Below, one piece after another: positions 39,467 through 52,120 of a stretch of 64,000 nt of DNA (position 1 is its first letter; every line of letters starts with the position of its first letter). The notes under the pieces are model-generated. The model was not told the origin of the DNA, made no database searches, and saw only the letters and a program-made list of their open reading frames with translations. The DNA is from Wuchereria bancrofti (Eukaryota; Nematoda; Chromadorea; Rhabditida; Onchocercidae). The stretch is from contig SSBO01000001.1 in the NCBI GenBank assembly GCA_005281725.1, positions 7,362,399-7,426,398 of the forward strand, in the 5' to 3' direction. The translations under genes were made by a program, and so were the position numbers.

Positions 39467-42400
39467 AAAGGAAAGCTAAATTTTACTGGCATAATAATAA
39501 TTTAAGAAAAATTTACATAATAGATATTTTTGTGATACTATATTTAAAATTTAACAAAACGGAACAAGCAGTATCATTGGCTTACTGCCATTTTATTTTA
39601 ATCCTGTCCACCCTGTTAACCGAGATAACATTACTCGGATTACCTCTGAGTCATCAACATCAACAACAACAGCAGCAACATTACTATTCTAATTATCAAC
39701 ATCAGTACAATCAGCATCATCGTCATCACACTCAACATAATCATCACCATAATCGTAATAATCATTATCATCAAGCTTTTTCGCTTCTGTCGCATTCCGC
39801 AGCAACTACCGGCCAAGACGACGCCCGTTACGAAACTGGATCTGATAGTGACAATTCCGGTAAACTCATATAAAAATTTTATAAGTTTTACCATCTTTCA
39901 CGTTCTAAGTTTCACTACATTTTAACAATAGTGACTGCCATTTTACATAATTGTTATAATTTGTTCACATCATAATAGACAGAAATGAGTGATAAAACTT
40001 TGAAGTAATTAATTGATGATTCAATTCCATTATATGAATTTTAAATAATTCATTTATAAATTTTTGCTGTTATTTTCAGATTTTCCATAGATGATATGGA
40101 ATTATTAGATTAGTGTTAAATAGTCATTATAATTAACACTGTCTAGTTATTTAGCTTTTCTTATATTCATTTCTATGGCTTACTTCGACTTTTCACTAGA
40201 CAATTACACTAATTAATTAGTGAGTGATTTGAATTTGTTTAAAAGCTAACTTTATTAATTTATTTCTTCTAATCAGTGCATATTTGTGGCCCTGAATTCA
40301 TTGTATTGTAAGAAAAATAACAAATTCCTTGAAAGCTTATCATATTTAACGTAATTAATTTATGATTTAGTTATTTGACTTAATTAGAGATTAATTATCT
40401 TAATTAACTTATAATTCACAAAATTATTCAATTTTAGGTCTGTATTTTCTATCGGCGGTCACAGGCAATAACTGGTGGTCAGGTGATTTGTTTTCACCGT
40501 CGATGAATGGTGCAGCAACAATTGGTGGTGCATCTACGCCTCTTCCTCCTGCTTCATCAAATTTTCAACTTTTCGGCACTTCTTCATCAGCTGCTGCTGT
40601 TCCTGCTGCATCTTCATCTCTAACGTTGAATTTATTACCGTCAAGTGATTACATTACGTCAAGTTTATTAGCTAATTGCGCTCGACAAGTTCAACAACTT
40701 AGATACACCAGGCATACTCGGCGATTCTCACCGCGGTGACTTTTAGATTTTATTAGATATGGATATTTTTCAACTTCAAATTATAAGTAAATACAAACAA
40801 ATAAGGAACATATATTTAAAATATGTCATTCTGTACGGACTTAATTATTAATTTGATTAAAATATTTTAATGATTATTTTGATCGGATGTATTAATTTAT
40901 GTTTTTTACAAGTCATCTTTATCTTCAATCTAAGTACTGATTATTTTAAATTAAATTATGTGAGACAACCAAATTGATAATTTTGTATTTATCAATTTTT
41001 CATTTTCATATACTTCACTCATCGTTTGTCTGCCTCTCACCACTTACCTTTTTATCTCCTTTCCTTTTTTTAATAAAAAAGAAATGAATAATAAAACATA
41101 GTTACCTGTAAGGTAAAACCATCCAGTATGCTTATATATGTGTGTGTATATACTTTTTGAAATTTTTGAAAAAAAATTTGTCAAATAATTTTAATTACTT
41201 TTTTGATATCTGAAATTTTTGCGAATAGGAAAATTTAATAATTTTTGTTGCTGTATTGCAAAGTGCGTAAACACATTGATTAGTAGTGATGACCCTATAA
41301 ATCATAGGGGCAGTAGTTGAGTTACAATTACAATAAATTATAATTTGTGAAAACTTATAATTTTAATTTATATTGCATAAAGTTGAATAATACTGGAAAA
41401 ATCATTTGATATGTTAATTGTTTATATTATTCAAAGATATGAATAACTTATTTCTTTTATTGTTTCTTATTAATTTACCAGGAAATTTCATAAATTCGAA
41501 AAATGAAAAATTTCAGTCATGATGGGCCTAATCGAGAGGGAGCTCTTTTTTGTCGTTCTGGTACATGGGTGGAAATTTTGGATAAACGTACGGCTGAATA
41601 TGAAGCTAAAACGAATGATTTATCAAGACCAGAATACGTACGTGGTACACGTTTAGAAAATAGTCGATTCAGTATGTTTTTCTTTTTCAAAATATTCTTT
41701 AATGATTATAAAATGCGAAACAAAAAAATTATTGAATAATTGAAGTAATTCATCAGATATTAGCGATAATGTACTACGAACTGAGATTATTATCATTACG
41801 TTAATGATTTATACTTTACAGTTAGTTACTTTCATAATATAATTACGTTTGTAAGAATTCAGTTTAATTCTTTAAACAAGCCTTTAAAAAACCAATTAAA
41901 TTGCAAAATATTTTATCTTTTCATGATTAAAAAGAAAGCGTAAGGATTATGTATTTTCTTAATTATTCTGATAAAACAAAATTTGCATTGGTAATCCGTA
42001 ATAACAACCATAACTATTTCAAAAAAATGATTAAAATCTAAAATTTCAACAAAAAGAATTTTTAAAAATTTTTTACTGCTTTCTTTTAATTTTCCCTTTC
42101 GTTTCTGTCCTTTTTTTCGTGTTTAATATCTAAACTTTTCCTTCTGTTCTATCAGAATTTTATTATATTTAATTTACATTGTATTTAAAATTTACGATAA
42201 GTAAAGCATACAGTGAGTTAGTTGGAATTATTTGTATTCTAAATATTTCAATGATTATTTTCTTTTTTATTCTGATAAGTTTCGTCACCATATTCCGGTA
42301 TATAATATAATTTGACAAATATTAACCGAACCGGACAACTAGTTTAAACTATTTCTGATTGTATTTCGTTTATTATTTCCACTTTTTTGTTAAATATTTC

Positions 42401-45377
42401 TTTTTTTTCGTCTTTTTTTCTTTTTTATCCTCAAAAACAATTGTTCTCATAATGTTTCACACTATGTGTAATTTTTTTATTTTTCTTTGTCATCTTTAAA
42501 GGTATATTGGAATTTATATCGGTTGCATTTGGTTTAGTAAGTATACGTGGACGTGAATCACAACGTTATTTATGCATGGATCGTGAAGGTCGATTATATG
42601 CTGCGGTTTGTTTCTTGAATTAAAATACAATATAATAGATTGATAATTCAAAAATAATGATTGATTATATAATAATATGTTGTACATTGTAGTAATATTA
42701 ATTTGTACTCTCTTTTTTTAAATTTCAAATAAGAAGAAAATGTTGCAATTTTATTAATAAGAAAAGAGAATTAATGAGTTTTTATTTATTTAACAAATGA
42801 TTTCAAGTCAATTTTTTTTTAAAGTTAAAACCAAAAAAAAGGATGCATTATCTTTTTCTTATTTCAAAAATTTTACGATAAACTATTAATTAAATGATTA
42901 AAATTTTTTTAATTAATATATAGGGGTAATTTTATTATTTCTTTTAGTTACAAAAAAATTACTCAATGGAATGTGTTTTCATGGAGGAAATGCTTGAGAA
43001 TTATTATAATTTATATTCCTCCTGTGCGTATGGTACACCTAAGAAACCGTGGTATATTTCATTACGTAAGACCGGTCGACCACGTAAAGGTAATATTATT
43101 ATTACTGTTATCATTACTATCAATTTTTTTCCTTATGATTTCATTTTTTCTCCTCTTTTAAAATTTCACTTTTTTCTTGCCTAAAAAAAATTGATATATA
43201 CTGTGTGTGTTACATTAAAAATTTTCCAATAAACTAAAAAATTTCAATTTATAATTGATAGAAGCAAATGCAAAAAAAGATTTATCGTAAAGAAATTTAT
43301 TCGACTTTTTCCTAATTCTGAAATCTTCTTTTGACCCTAATTTCATATTGTTCTCATAAAAAGTAGTATGAAAAATAACTGTTGTGTCACTATTCCTATT
43401 ATTATTATTGTTATTATTTATTATTATTATTGTTAGTATTATTATTAATCATTATTACTATTGTCATCACTATCACTACCATTGTTATTGCTATTACCAT
43501 TGCATTCAGGAAACGACATCTATACAAAAAATGGTATGAATTGCTAAGATCATGCAAGCTTTAATAATGCCTGTAGCATGTTCGCTGCTTGCCCTTTTAA
43601 TTTCAAATTTTGGCACTACAATCTTAGCAATTGTGAACTTTATAAGCAAAATAAGCATTAGCTTTAAATGCCTTCAAATGTTACGCATGAACCCTTTTGC
43701 TAAAACTGCTGTTAGCTTGACCTGCTATGATTATCACCATTTTATCATTGTACTATGGATCGTTACATTTTTGCATTATTTTTGTTTCACTATTAATGCG
43801 CTATAAAATCGTTGTGATAACGATGATAATTACATGGCAAATTGCAATGCGATCATTGTTTTCATTTAGTATATTGCATTAAAAGCTATCTTAGTCACCC
43901 TTCTTATCAAGTATTTCGATAGTTTCAGATTGAACTATTCGAAATTAAATCAAATTGAAATATTCATAAAGCATTTTCAAAATTAAACTAGAAAAACTGG
44001 AAATAAATGCTTGAAAAATGAAAAATATGAAAAAGGAAGAAAATATGTTACTATTCCAGAACTTTTGTGCAATTTGAATTTGAATGTTGCTTTTGAATTC
44101 AAATCGTTTAAATTTCAATTAAAACTATAATTTATAAAAAATTCGGTTGTATTTCATTTTAGCGAATGTATAATTCATATTGTCTACGATTTAAATTTTA
44201 TTTATTTGCTCCTTTTTTTTAAAAGAAGCATTAAATTTTTGCTCATTTCTATACGTGTAGTTTCAATGAATATTGTTTCATTTACAGGTAAATATTCTCG
44301 TAAACGTCGAAAATCATCACATTTTCTTGTTGTACACTTTGATGATGATCAAGATAATAGTGATTCTGGTGGCTATTCGTATTCCGGTGATGATGATTCC
44401 ATTCATTTTTCTAAAACACGAATCATTCAACCTAATCGTTATGGTGAATTAAATTTCTTGCTTTCATTTCATTGTTAGACAAATTTTATATGGTCATTTT
44501 TAATTAGCTAAGAAATGAATGCATTTACTAGTGATTTTGCATTTAGTTATAATATTAATTATTATATCTGTTAAGACAAAATTAATTTTACCATCAAAAA
44601 AAAAAGTTTTTAAAAGGTTATCAATGATGTCATGTTATTGTTCATTCTACTGATAAGTTCCCCTGATAAAATATAAATTATATTTTTTAGATTATCTAAC
44701 ACATTATACTCCTGATGATGATAAGCCACCGCTTCCAAAAAGTTTGGATGATATTTTACCGGGTACACTGCAACAGCATCCTCCTAAGATATCGCTTACT
44801 AGGCAATATTCACCAATTGAAATGGCACGATGGATTTTAGCTCAGCGACGTACAAATGATGGTAATCGTAAAATGTCACGTGAAGAACGAAATGATATTC
44901 GAAGGTGTTTAATTAATCAATACTGCATCAATAATAAATAATCAATACTTTCTAATTTTCATTATTATATCAAATTTTAGCAGAAGAAAAAAACCAAACA
45001 ATATTTCCTATTTTTTATTATTGTATGAAATTTTAGCAATAAAATAATAATATATAATGCAAAAAAGTATTGCTGAATTAATTTTCTTTATTGCTAAAAT
45101 TCCACGTAATAATTTAAGAAGTAAAAAATACTGATTGCTTTCATTTTCTTTTTTTTGCATTGCTAAAATTCGGCGTAATAATGAGAGATGGGAAATATTG
45201 ATTGATTTTGTTTTTCGTAATCTTATCATCATTATCAATTTCAATGATAGGAGAAGACGGAGGAAAAGTCGTTTGGAGCGGGAGGAGAAGCAGCGACAAC
45301 GACGACGACAAGAGCTCGAATTAAAACGTGCTAACGCGTACAAGGAGCAATTATGGCAAAACAGGCAACAATACTGA
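39467..45377 (+). CDS. let-756: Fibroblast growth factor, LET-756-like, 5' end unresolved
   Basis: Secreted FGF ligand for the EGL-15-type receptor, needed for larval development in worms. Exons: (39,467?)-39,859, 40,438-40,735, 41,517-41,671, 42,502-42,605, 42,948-43,089, 44,288-44,443, 44,691-44,904, 45,251-45,377; phases agree at every junction. Landmarks in order: hydrophobic HFILILSTLLTEITLLGLPL, a Gln/His-rich stretch, a Ser/Ala/Pro-rich linker, the basic site RYTRHTRR, then the beta-trefoil core (GALFCRSGTWVEI, SILEFISVAFGLVSIRG, RYLCMDREGRLY, CVFMEEMLENYYNLYSS, KTGRPRKGKYSRKRR). An acidic stretch and a tail of about 110 residues ending in dense Arg/Lys follow. The long basic tail favours LET-756 over the short EGL-17. 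No ATG lies in the open frame 39,322-39,859, so an upstream first exon must exist; 39,467 is only one possible acceptor. Confidence 0.88.
43552..43806 (+). CDS. Intronic ORF, 84 residues, hydrophobic, unknown
   Basis: An ATG-initiated frame inside the 1.2-kb FGF intron (43,090-44,287). Composition is balanced, with six cysteines and hydrophobic segments at about residues 6-31 (MPVACSLLALLISNFGTTIL and on) and 63-84 (FIIVLWIVTFLHYFCFTINAL). GC content is above the surrounding intron. I see no splice link to the FGF exons and recognise no family. It could be a nested gene, an exon of another transcript, a repeat fragment, or chance. Confidence 0.25.
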   Translation: MQALIMPVACSLLALLISNFGTTILAIVNFISKISISFKCLQMLRMNPFAKTAVSLTCYDYHHFIIVLWIVTFLHYFCFTINAL

Positions 45378-45472
45378 AGAAGAAGAAGGAGAGATGATCG
45401 TTAAATTTATGGTATTTCTCAGACGAAAAAAAAGCTAAGAGGGAGAAATGTTGGTAATATTTGGGGAGAAAA

Positions 45473-45489
45473 TTGTCGCTTAGCGACAA
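45473..45489 (+). other. Stem-loop in the likely FGF 3' UTR
   Basis: TTGTCGC, loop TTA, GCGACAA: a perfect seven-pair stem 96 bp after the FGF stop codon. It could be an RNA element, but a match this short may be chance. Confidence 0.4.
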
Positions 45490-48400
45490 CAAGGCTAAAT
45501 GAATATAAAGCGCAAAGTACAACTTTACGGCTATTATTATCATTATTATCACTATTAATATTTTTATCAGGTGCTTGGTTCTTCTTCGTTTTTTTTTTCT
45601 TTCTCTCCTAAATTAATAATGAATATAAAAGTTTCCAATGAAGTAATACTAAAGGACGGAGTATTGATTCCCTTCTCTTTTGCATTCAAATATTTTAGGA
45701 ATTATTTGATTTATTTTTGCTTCTTTAAAGGAAGTTTTTCGCTAAATTTAAGAAAAAATAATTTCATTAAATCGATTTAATCTGATAAAATAAAAATTAG
45801 AATGGTAAATCATTATTTCAGTGTTTTCCGCTATTTTTGTATTGTAATATTGACCGAATATTTATTTCTTTCAGAAAGGAAGCAAAAAAAGAAGGGGAGA
45901 GGAAAAGAGAGAAGAAGAGAGAGAGGGAGAAAAAGTCGAGAATGGAAATGGAAAATATTTTGGGTTGTTTTTTATAATAGCATGCCAGATTTTTAATTTG
46001 ATTCAAAGAAATTTTTTGAATCATTTATCAGTTGAATTAAAAAAAACTTGTTTTTTTCTTGGAAAAGAGTGAGCAAATTATTTTAACAAATATATTAAAT
46101 TTGCTATTGATAATTTTCATCTAAATCATTCTCGACTTTCTATTCTTTCAATACTTGTTGCAAATTCTTATTTATTTGTTTATTTTTTTGATATGGTGCA
46201 AAATTTTTCATTTCCAAATTGTTGCTTTCAGAAAAAAAATCTAATAATTTATGAACTAGGAAGGCCTGTGCAGGGATCATTTTGATCCGTCATTTTTGTT
46301 TCTTTCTTATCTTTCTCTTTCTTTTTTACCTTTTTTCCCCCTTTCTTTTTTTATTTTAAGACGATAGAGCAGGACTTTATGAAAATTCAATTTTTTCTGA
46401 GTTTATGAGGAAGAAAAAGAAAGGAAGAGACATTTATTGTCAATCCAGTTATTGCTAGGAATTTGATCGATATTTTCATTCTAGCATTATTTATATATTT
46501 GAAAACTTGAATTTCATTTTCACTCTCACTCTATCTTTTTTTTCAAAGTTTAAATGTTTGAAATTTCTTACAATGACCAATTGTATAAAATATCATCGTA
46601 GATGGGTGAATGGAATGCTATAAAAACGAAAAAAAAGAAAGCTTCAAAACATGAAAACAAAAAATTACGATAAGTTTTCATTTTCTTTTCGTTTTTTTCT
46701 TCTTTAAGGAATTTTACTGAAAATTTGATCAATTCTTGGAATTTTTTTTTTTTTTTTGAACTCAAAGTGGATAGAAAAATCATCAGTCAAAAGCTTATCG
46801 GTTTATTGGTTTTACGGATCCTATCAATTTACCACCGTTATTTACTTCTTATCACTTTTATAGAGCAAAAAATATATTTTTATTGAAATATTATTTATTA
46901 ATCACTAACATTGGTTATAGAGATGGAACTGATAATATAACAGTAAGAAGAAAGAAATACAATAAAAGCAAGAATTAAGAGATTGTGATAAAAAAAAACG
47001 TAGTAATTAGAAGAGATAGCCTTTTTCTCTCTCTTTCAAGTCTTAGCATTTTTTGCTTGCAATATTAGTTTTATTTAATTTTTTAAAAATTGAATAAAAT
47101 TTTTTTAAAAATAATTTTCTAAAAAATAAATAAAACTGATATTTCGATTTGCCGTATTATTTAATTTTCAAATAATTAATTACTTTGAGGGAAGCAGGAA
47201 ATTTGGAAATTTTAAAGTTTCAACACAAATTACTTCATTGACCTGTAATTATATAATCATCTAGTGATTTTGAATGTTAATTAATAGTAATTACCATCTG
47301 AAAATTAGACATTAACAAAGGAAAAAAAAGAAAATCCATTTTTTACCATTTGCATTCCATCACATCATGAAATCATTTATCATCTATCGTTGCACATTTT
47401 TTTCCTATTAATTAGTGCTAAAGTTTATTTAAAAGAAATATTAGTTTTTTTTTTAATTAATTAATTTCAAATTTCTTATACATACATGCTATAAATGTAA
47501 ATGCTATGCACTAATATGCTTTAGCTAAAACCATGGCTTTACTAATGCTTGATGAATAATTTTGAGCTTATCAGAAGAATATATGAAACAATCAGTTTTT
47601 CCTAATTTATCAAATGTAAATTTTATAGGACATAAACAATAATGAATTATCTGATGTTTATTAGAAGAAAACGAATTAAAATAAAGCAATTCGGCAAATA
47701 TTGACAAAATTCATATCTTTAAATCATTTAGTTTTACTATATTTAAATCTATTTAAGTATTAGTATTATTTTCAATTTTAATTCTTGCAAAAAGTTTCTA
47801 AAATCATTAAAAATTATTTCCAAGAGTTAAAAAAAGCTCACAAATATTATATTGATATCATGGTTGTGCCGATTGGCTTTAAATGCGCTTTTTTTGTTCC
47901 TATGCTTTATTATTAATTTATTTTTGTTTGTTCGTTTGTTTGTTTGAAGTTTAATCGTTTTCACTATTTTTTTAATTTGCGAAATTTTTTCTTTTACAAA
48001 CTCTCCATTTGAATTTTTACGCCAAAAAATAGCCGCTCTCTCACTGTCATTTGTTCCTGTTTTGTTATGATTTGTATAAGCATTCTTTTTTTAACTTCCT
48101 TGAATAAGAAATAAATAATAAATAAACAAATAAGCAGGCACACATCAATTTTTCAAATTACTACCACTTTCCCCTTTTTTCATTTTTCTTTTTCTACTTT
48201 ACATTTCATTACTATTCTACAATGAAATCATTTTTTTTTTCTTTTGGATTAAGGTGACGAAAAAAAGAAAACAATCATTTATTGTAACTTTTGTTAATTT
48301 GGCGAAGTTATAAACAAAAATTGTTTCTTTAATTTATAATAATTATATACATTGCAAGTAATGAAATCGAACCGTTTTTCTTAGATAATGCAAAATAATA

Positions 48401-48694
48401 TTTCGGAATTTTATGATTTATTTTTATTTATCACAAAAAAAAAATAAGTGATCAAATTTCATTCTTTTCATTCGAAATCTTTGAAGTTTTTTTCTTTTGA
48501 AATTTGAAAAAAAAATAACTTTTAAATATGATCAAATTATTTATTAGATTTATTTATTATTTGTTCCATTTTTTCCTCTTCCTTTTTTTACTATTATTTT
48601 TTATCTCTTTTCCATGTACTGCTCACAAATACAGTATTCACAATATGACCGTAAAACATTGTCATTTTTATCAAAAATTATATTTCATTGGGAG

Positions 48695-48751
48695 TTTACA
48701 GTGTTCGAATTAATTTACAGTATTTGAATTAGTCTACGGTATTCGAATAAT
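48695..48751. repeat. 19-bp tandem repeat, three degenerate copies
   Basis: Consecutive units TTTACAGTGTTCGAATTAA, TTTACAGTATTTGAATTAG and TCTACGGTATTCGAATAAT. Only a few substitutions separate neighbouring copies. Confidence 0.85.
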
Positions 48752-48845
48752 TCTAAATTTGAAACAGAAAATGAAAAAAGAAAAATGAAATTTCATGCAT
48801 AATAGATGATTTTTTTATCAACCATTAAATAATATTATCAATATT

Positions 48846-48914
48846 TGTGGTACGTGTATGCGTGTATGTGGTGTATACGTGTGCGTGTTTGTTTGTGTAT
48901 GTGTGTGCGTGTAC
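48846..48914. repeat. TG/TATG-rich microsatellite
   Basis: Imperfect GTGT, GTAT and GTGC units on the plus strand. It produces a Val/Cys/Tyr-rich frame that is not a gene. Confidence 0.85.
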
Positions 48915-51900
48915 GATTATCACATTGCTTGTATCTCCGTTATTTCTCACCGTCTTTTATGAAACATATATTTGTTGTATGTATGATGTATTACATTTTA
49001 TGATTACTGTACTCTTTTTATTCTCCGTTTCTTCTGTGTATTTTTATTTTTTTGAATAGTAATGATGAAATTAAAATTTAAATTGCGTTTGTTTTGCAAT
49101 CTAATCGTGTCGTAAACAACAGTCAACAATAAAAATGTATATGAGAAAAGTTTTTTCTTTTCTTTAATAAAATTAATAATTTTTTTTATTTAATAAAATT
49201 AATACTAAATAAATAAATGACTACCTGACAAACATTAACAAATTCAATTCCCTACATAAATAAAAATTCAAATGTTAAATATCAAATGTTAAATTCATTA
49301 AATTCGAATATTTTTTTTACTCCTGTATAAGAAAGAGCAACCGGAAACTTTTCAGTTAATTTTAAATTATGTTAATTGCTAAATAAGCCTTAGTTGGTGC
49401 TAAGATTACTAGATCAATTTACCCTTACGAAACTCAATTAATATCAAGCCATTAGCTTAAACTTATCATTATCAACTTATGCATAATAATATTATACAAC
49501 TTAATTATACCGCAAGTAAAGTAAGCCCTGTGAAATGTAAAAATTACTTTATATTATCACTTTAATTAGACGATTTAATTGATATATGAGATGTGATACA
49601 ATAAATAATAATATTCTATGAATTAGATTGATTCCATGCAATAAATATATAACATAATATTTTTTAATAAGCATAAACATGTAAAACTTTGCCATTTTAA
49701 CAAACTATTTGAACTGGCTTGGATCAGTTACAAACTGGAAATGATCCAATTAAATTACACCATCAATTAGATTCATTTACATTACATAAATGTGATCAAA
49801 GATATTTTGAAAATAAAAAATTTGTTAATGAAGATAAATAATAAAACATTATTAGATGAAATAATAAGTTACTCACCGAATGATTTGTGAAAAAAAATAA
49901 AATGGATATTTTTGAAGGATTTAATTGTAATGAAAGTTGACGATTTTACCAACTTCATTTGATAATGATATGCCAATATATAAAGATGACTGTAGGCATA
50001 TTATTAATGCAATTATGTTTCCAAACATGTAATTATTTATCAAATTATCAATTCCAATCTCTCCATTTTATGATTTATCAAATGTTTTTCAATTCACCAA
50101 ATCATTCTGCACATTGTGCTTCAATTTATTTCATTGTTAATTTTTGAATGATGAAAAGCTGATCAGCTAAATTACTGTGCAAATAAATAGCAATTAATTT
50201 CCTTTTGTTTAAAGTTGAATATTCTCATCGTTTTAAGTCACACACATTTGTGCTTTATCATTTTACATTGCGCTAACACAGCAATATGTGCGTCTTATGA
50301 TTTTATAAACAGGAAAAAAAAAAGAAACTTGCGTACTTACTGGAATCGATTACTTCTTCATTCAACTTTACAAAATTCGAATTCTACATTTAAAAGTTTT
50401 TGTTTTCACTTCATATAAACCTGTGATAGCAGAAAATAGATATACAAATAAAACTCACCGTTTTCTTGAATTTTTTTCGTTTTAAGAAACTTTGTGAGAA
50501 TTCAAGTGAACGAAGATATATCATTTGATATCTCTTTCAGACATAAAATGATATTCCACTATAAATTATAGTAATAATAGATTTTATTAAGATAAATGTC
50601 AATTTCATTATATATAAAAATGTAAAAAATACATTGCTATAAAAGCATGAAAATGGCAATTTCATCAACAAATGAGCAAATTATAGTTATCAAATTTCTC
50701 TTCCACAACACCGCTAGTAAAATAAAAAGTAAATAAGCGGAATTATTGGAATCAAAGTAAACAGTAAGTAGCAAAGAATTGAAATAAATTATTATATAAA
50801 TAGAAACAAAAAAAAATTTTATTGCTTACATTTTGGACAGAGATATTAGCGCTAAATTGACGATACTGTTACTGATATCATATATAATGTGAATCATATT
50901 CAGAATTTATGAAATAGAACAATTTTCATAGATTGGATTTCATTTTTTCTTTGTATAAGCTAAAATCTCTACCTATAAGTTGAAAATTTGAAAGAAAAAC
51001 TTCTGGAATTTAAAATCTTTTTTTTCCATCCGTTTTTTAGACTAAAAAAAAGATTCAGGTAAAGTTAATGCAATGACCACTCATTTTGTCAAGTTTAAGC
51101 TATACTTTGGAATAGTTTTAACGAACAATAAATAAATGTTAGTACTTTAATTAGGACGGAAAAACAACGATAAATCAATTGTCACCAAGATCATTCGCTA
51201 GATAAATAATGATATTAAAATATGGCAAAGCCTAAACAGGGATAATTCGGCACAAAGGGAAATAAACAATAATTTCTCGACATATTAATTTGCTTTTAGC
51301 AATATACCTACAACATTTATTTATAAAATAAAATACTAATAAATTTGTATTTCATATAAAATAATTTAATGTTGTAATCCATTTTGTGCCAACAATCCGG
51401 CAATCCAGAAAATTTGTTCATAGCAACCTGAGAATACGATGAAAAAAAAGACAAATTGACAATTACAATATTGACAGAATTAGAAAAAATTTAAGAAATG
51501 AAAATTAGCAAATAATTTGACATACAAACAAATATGGCATTTGTTTATTTCTTTTACTAATAAATATGGAAATTTTCTATGAAAAGTAGAAAATAAACAG
51601 AAATTGTAAAATAAAGAAAAAAACAAGGAGAAAAACGGAGTAATTGCATTCCACAGTTTTATTGATTCAATCAATTTATTTTTTATTAAATCTAACAGAA
51701 TCTCTGAGATTTTTTCATTAAATTCATTTAAAAAGATAATTTTATTTCAAATATCCATATAATTTCAAATATCCATACATTTTTTCTTTTGCAAGAAATT
51801 TAAGTTTTTAACGAATTTATTTTGAAAATGAAAATTAAAGGTTGTTTTATTTTTTCGATGGAATTGTATCCATCAACTATTCATCGTCTTGCATATTATG

Positions 51901-52104
51901 GTTTACAATCTCTAAATTTAATATAGTAATTATTGATTCCTTTGATGTTTGGAATAATTGTTTCTCATCCTGTTCTACCTAGAAACTCACTTTGAAAAAA
52001 GTAAATACTAAGTATAAATAGAAATAAAATAGAACAAAACAGATGCATATGTCAAGATAATGTCAGCATAACTGATGTATGTAATCATTATTAATATTAA
52101 ATTT

Positions 52105-52110
52105 TTTATT
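52105..52110 (-). terminator. Candidate poly(A) signal of the PTR gene
   Basis: AATAAA on the minus strand starts 11 bp after the PTR stop codon. That implies a very short 3' UTR, so the call is tentative. Confidence 0.3.
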
Positions 52111-52120
52111 TGTAAAAATT

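Larger units (their letters stand above)
45378..52104. other. Intergenic region between the FGF and PTR genes
   Basis: About 6.7 kb, AT-rich. It holds a 3' UTR stem-loop after the FGF gene, a small palindrome near 46,274, a TG-rich microsatellite (48,846-48,914) and a 19-bp tandem repeat (48,695-48,751). Some short minus-strand frames with plausible splice sites (near 47,525-47,707, 49,880-49,966, 50,346-50,391, 51,380-51,440 and 51,874-51,980) do not join into a convincing gene. Confidence 0.5.

Noticed and set aside
39640..39894. 84-residue Met/Ile/Leu-rich minus-strand frame
   Set aside because: Antisense of the Gln/His-rich FGF exon.
43382..43564. 60-residue Ile/Leu/Thr-rich frame in the FGF intron
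   Set aside because: Translation of ATT-type simple repeat.
46274..46288. Palindrome GGATCA-TTT-TGATCC as a terminator or protein site
   Set aside because: Six-pair arms alone are expected by chance at this scale, and no gene context supports a role.
48847..49059. 70-residue Val/Cys/Tyr-rich frame
   Set aside because: Its first half is the translation of a TG microsatellite.
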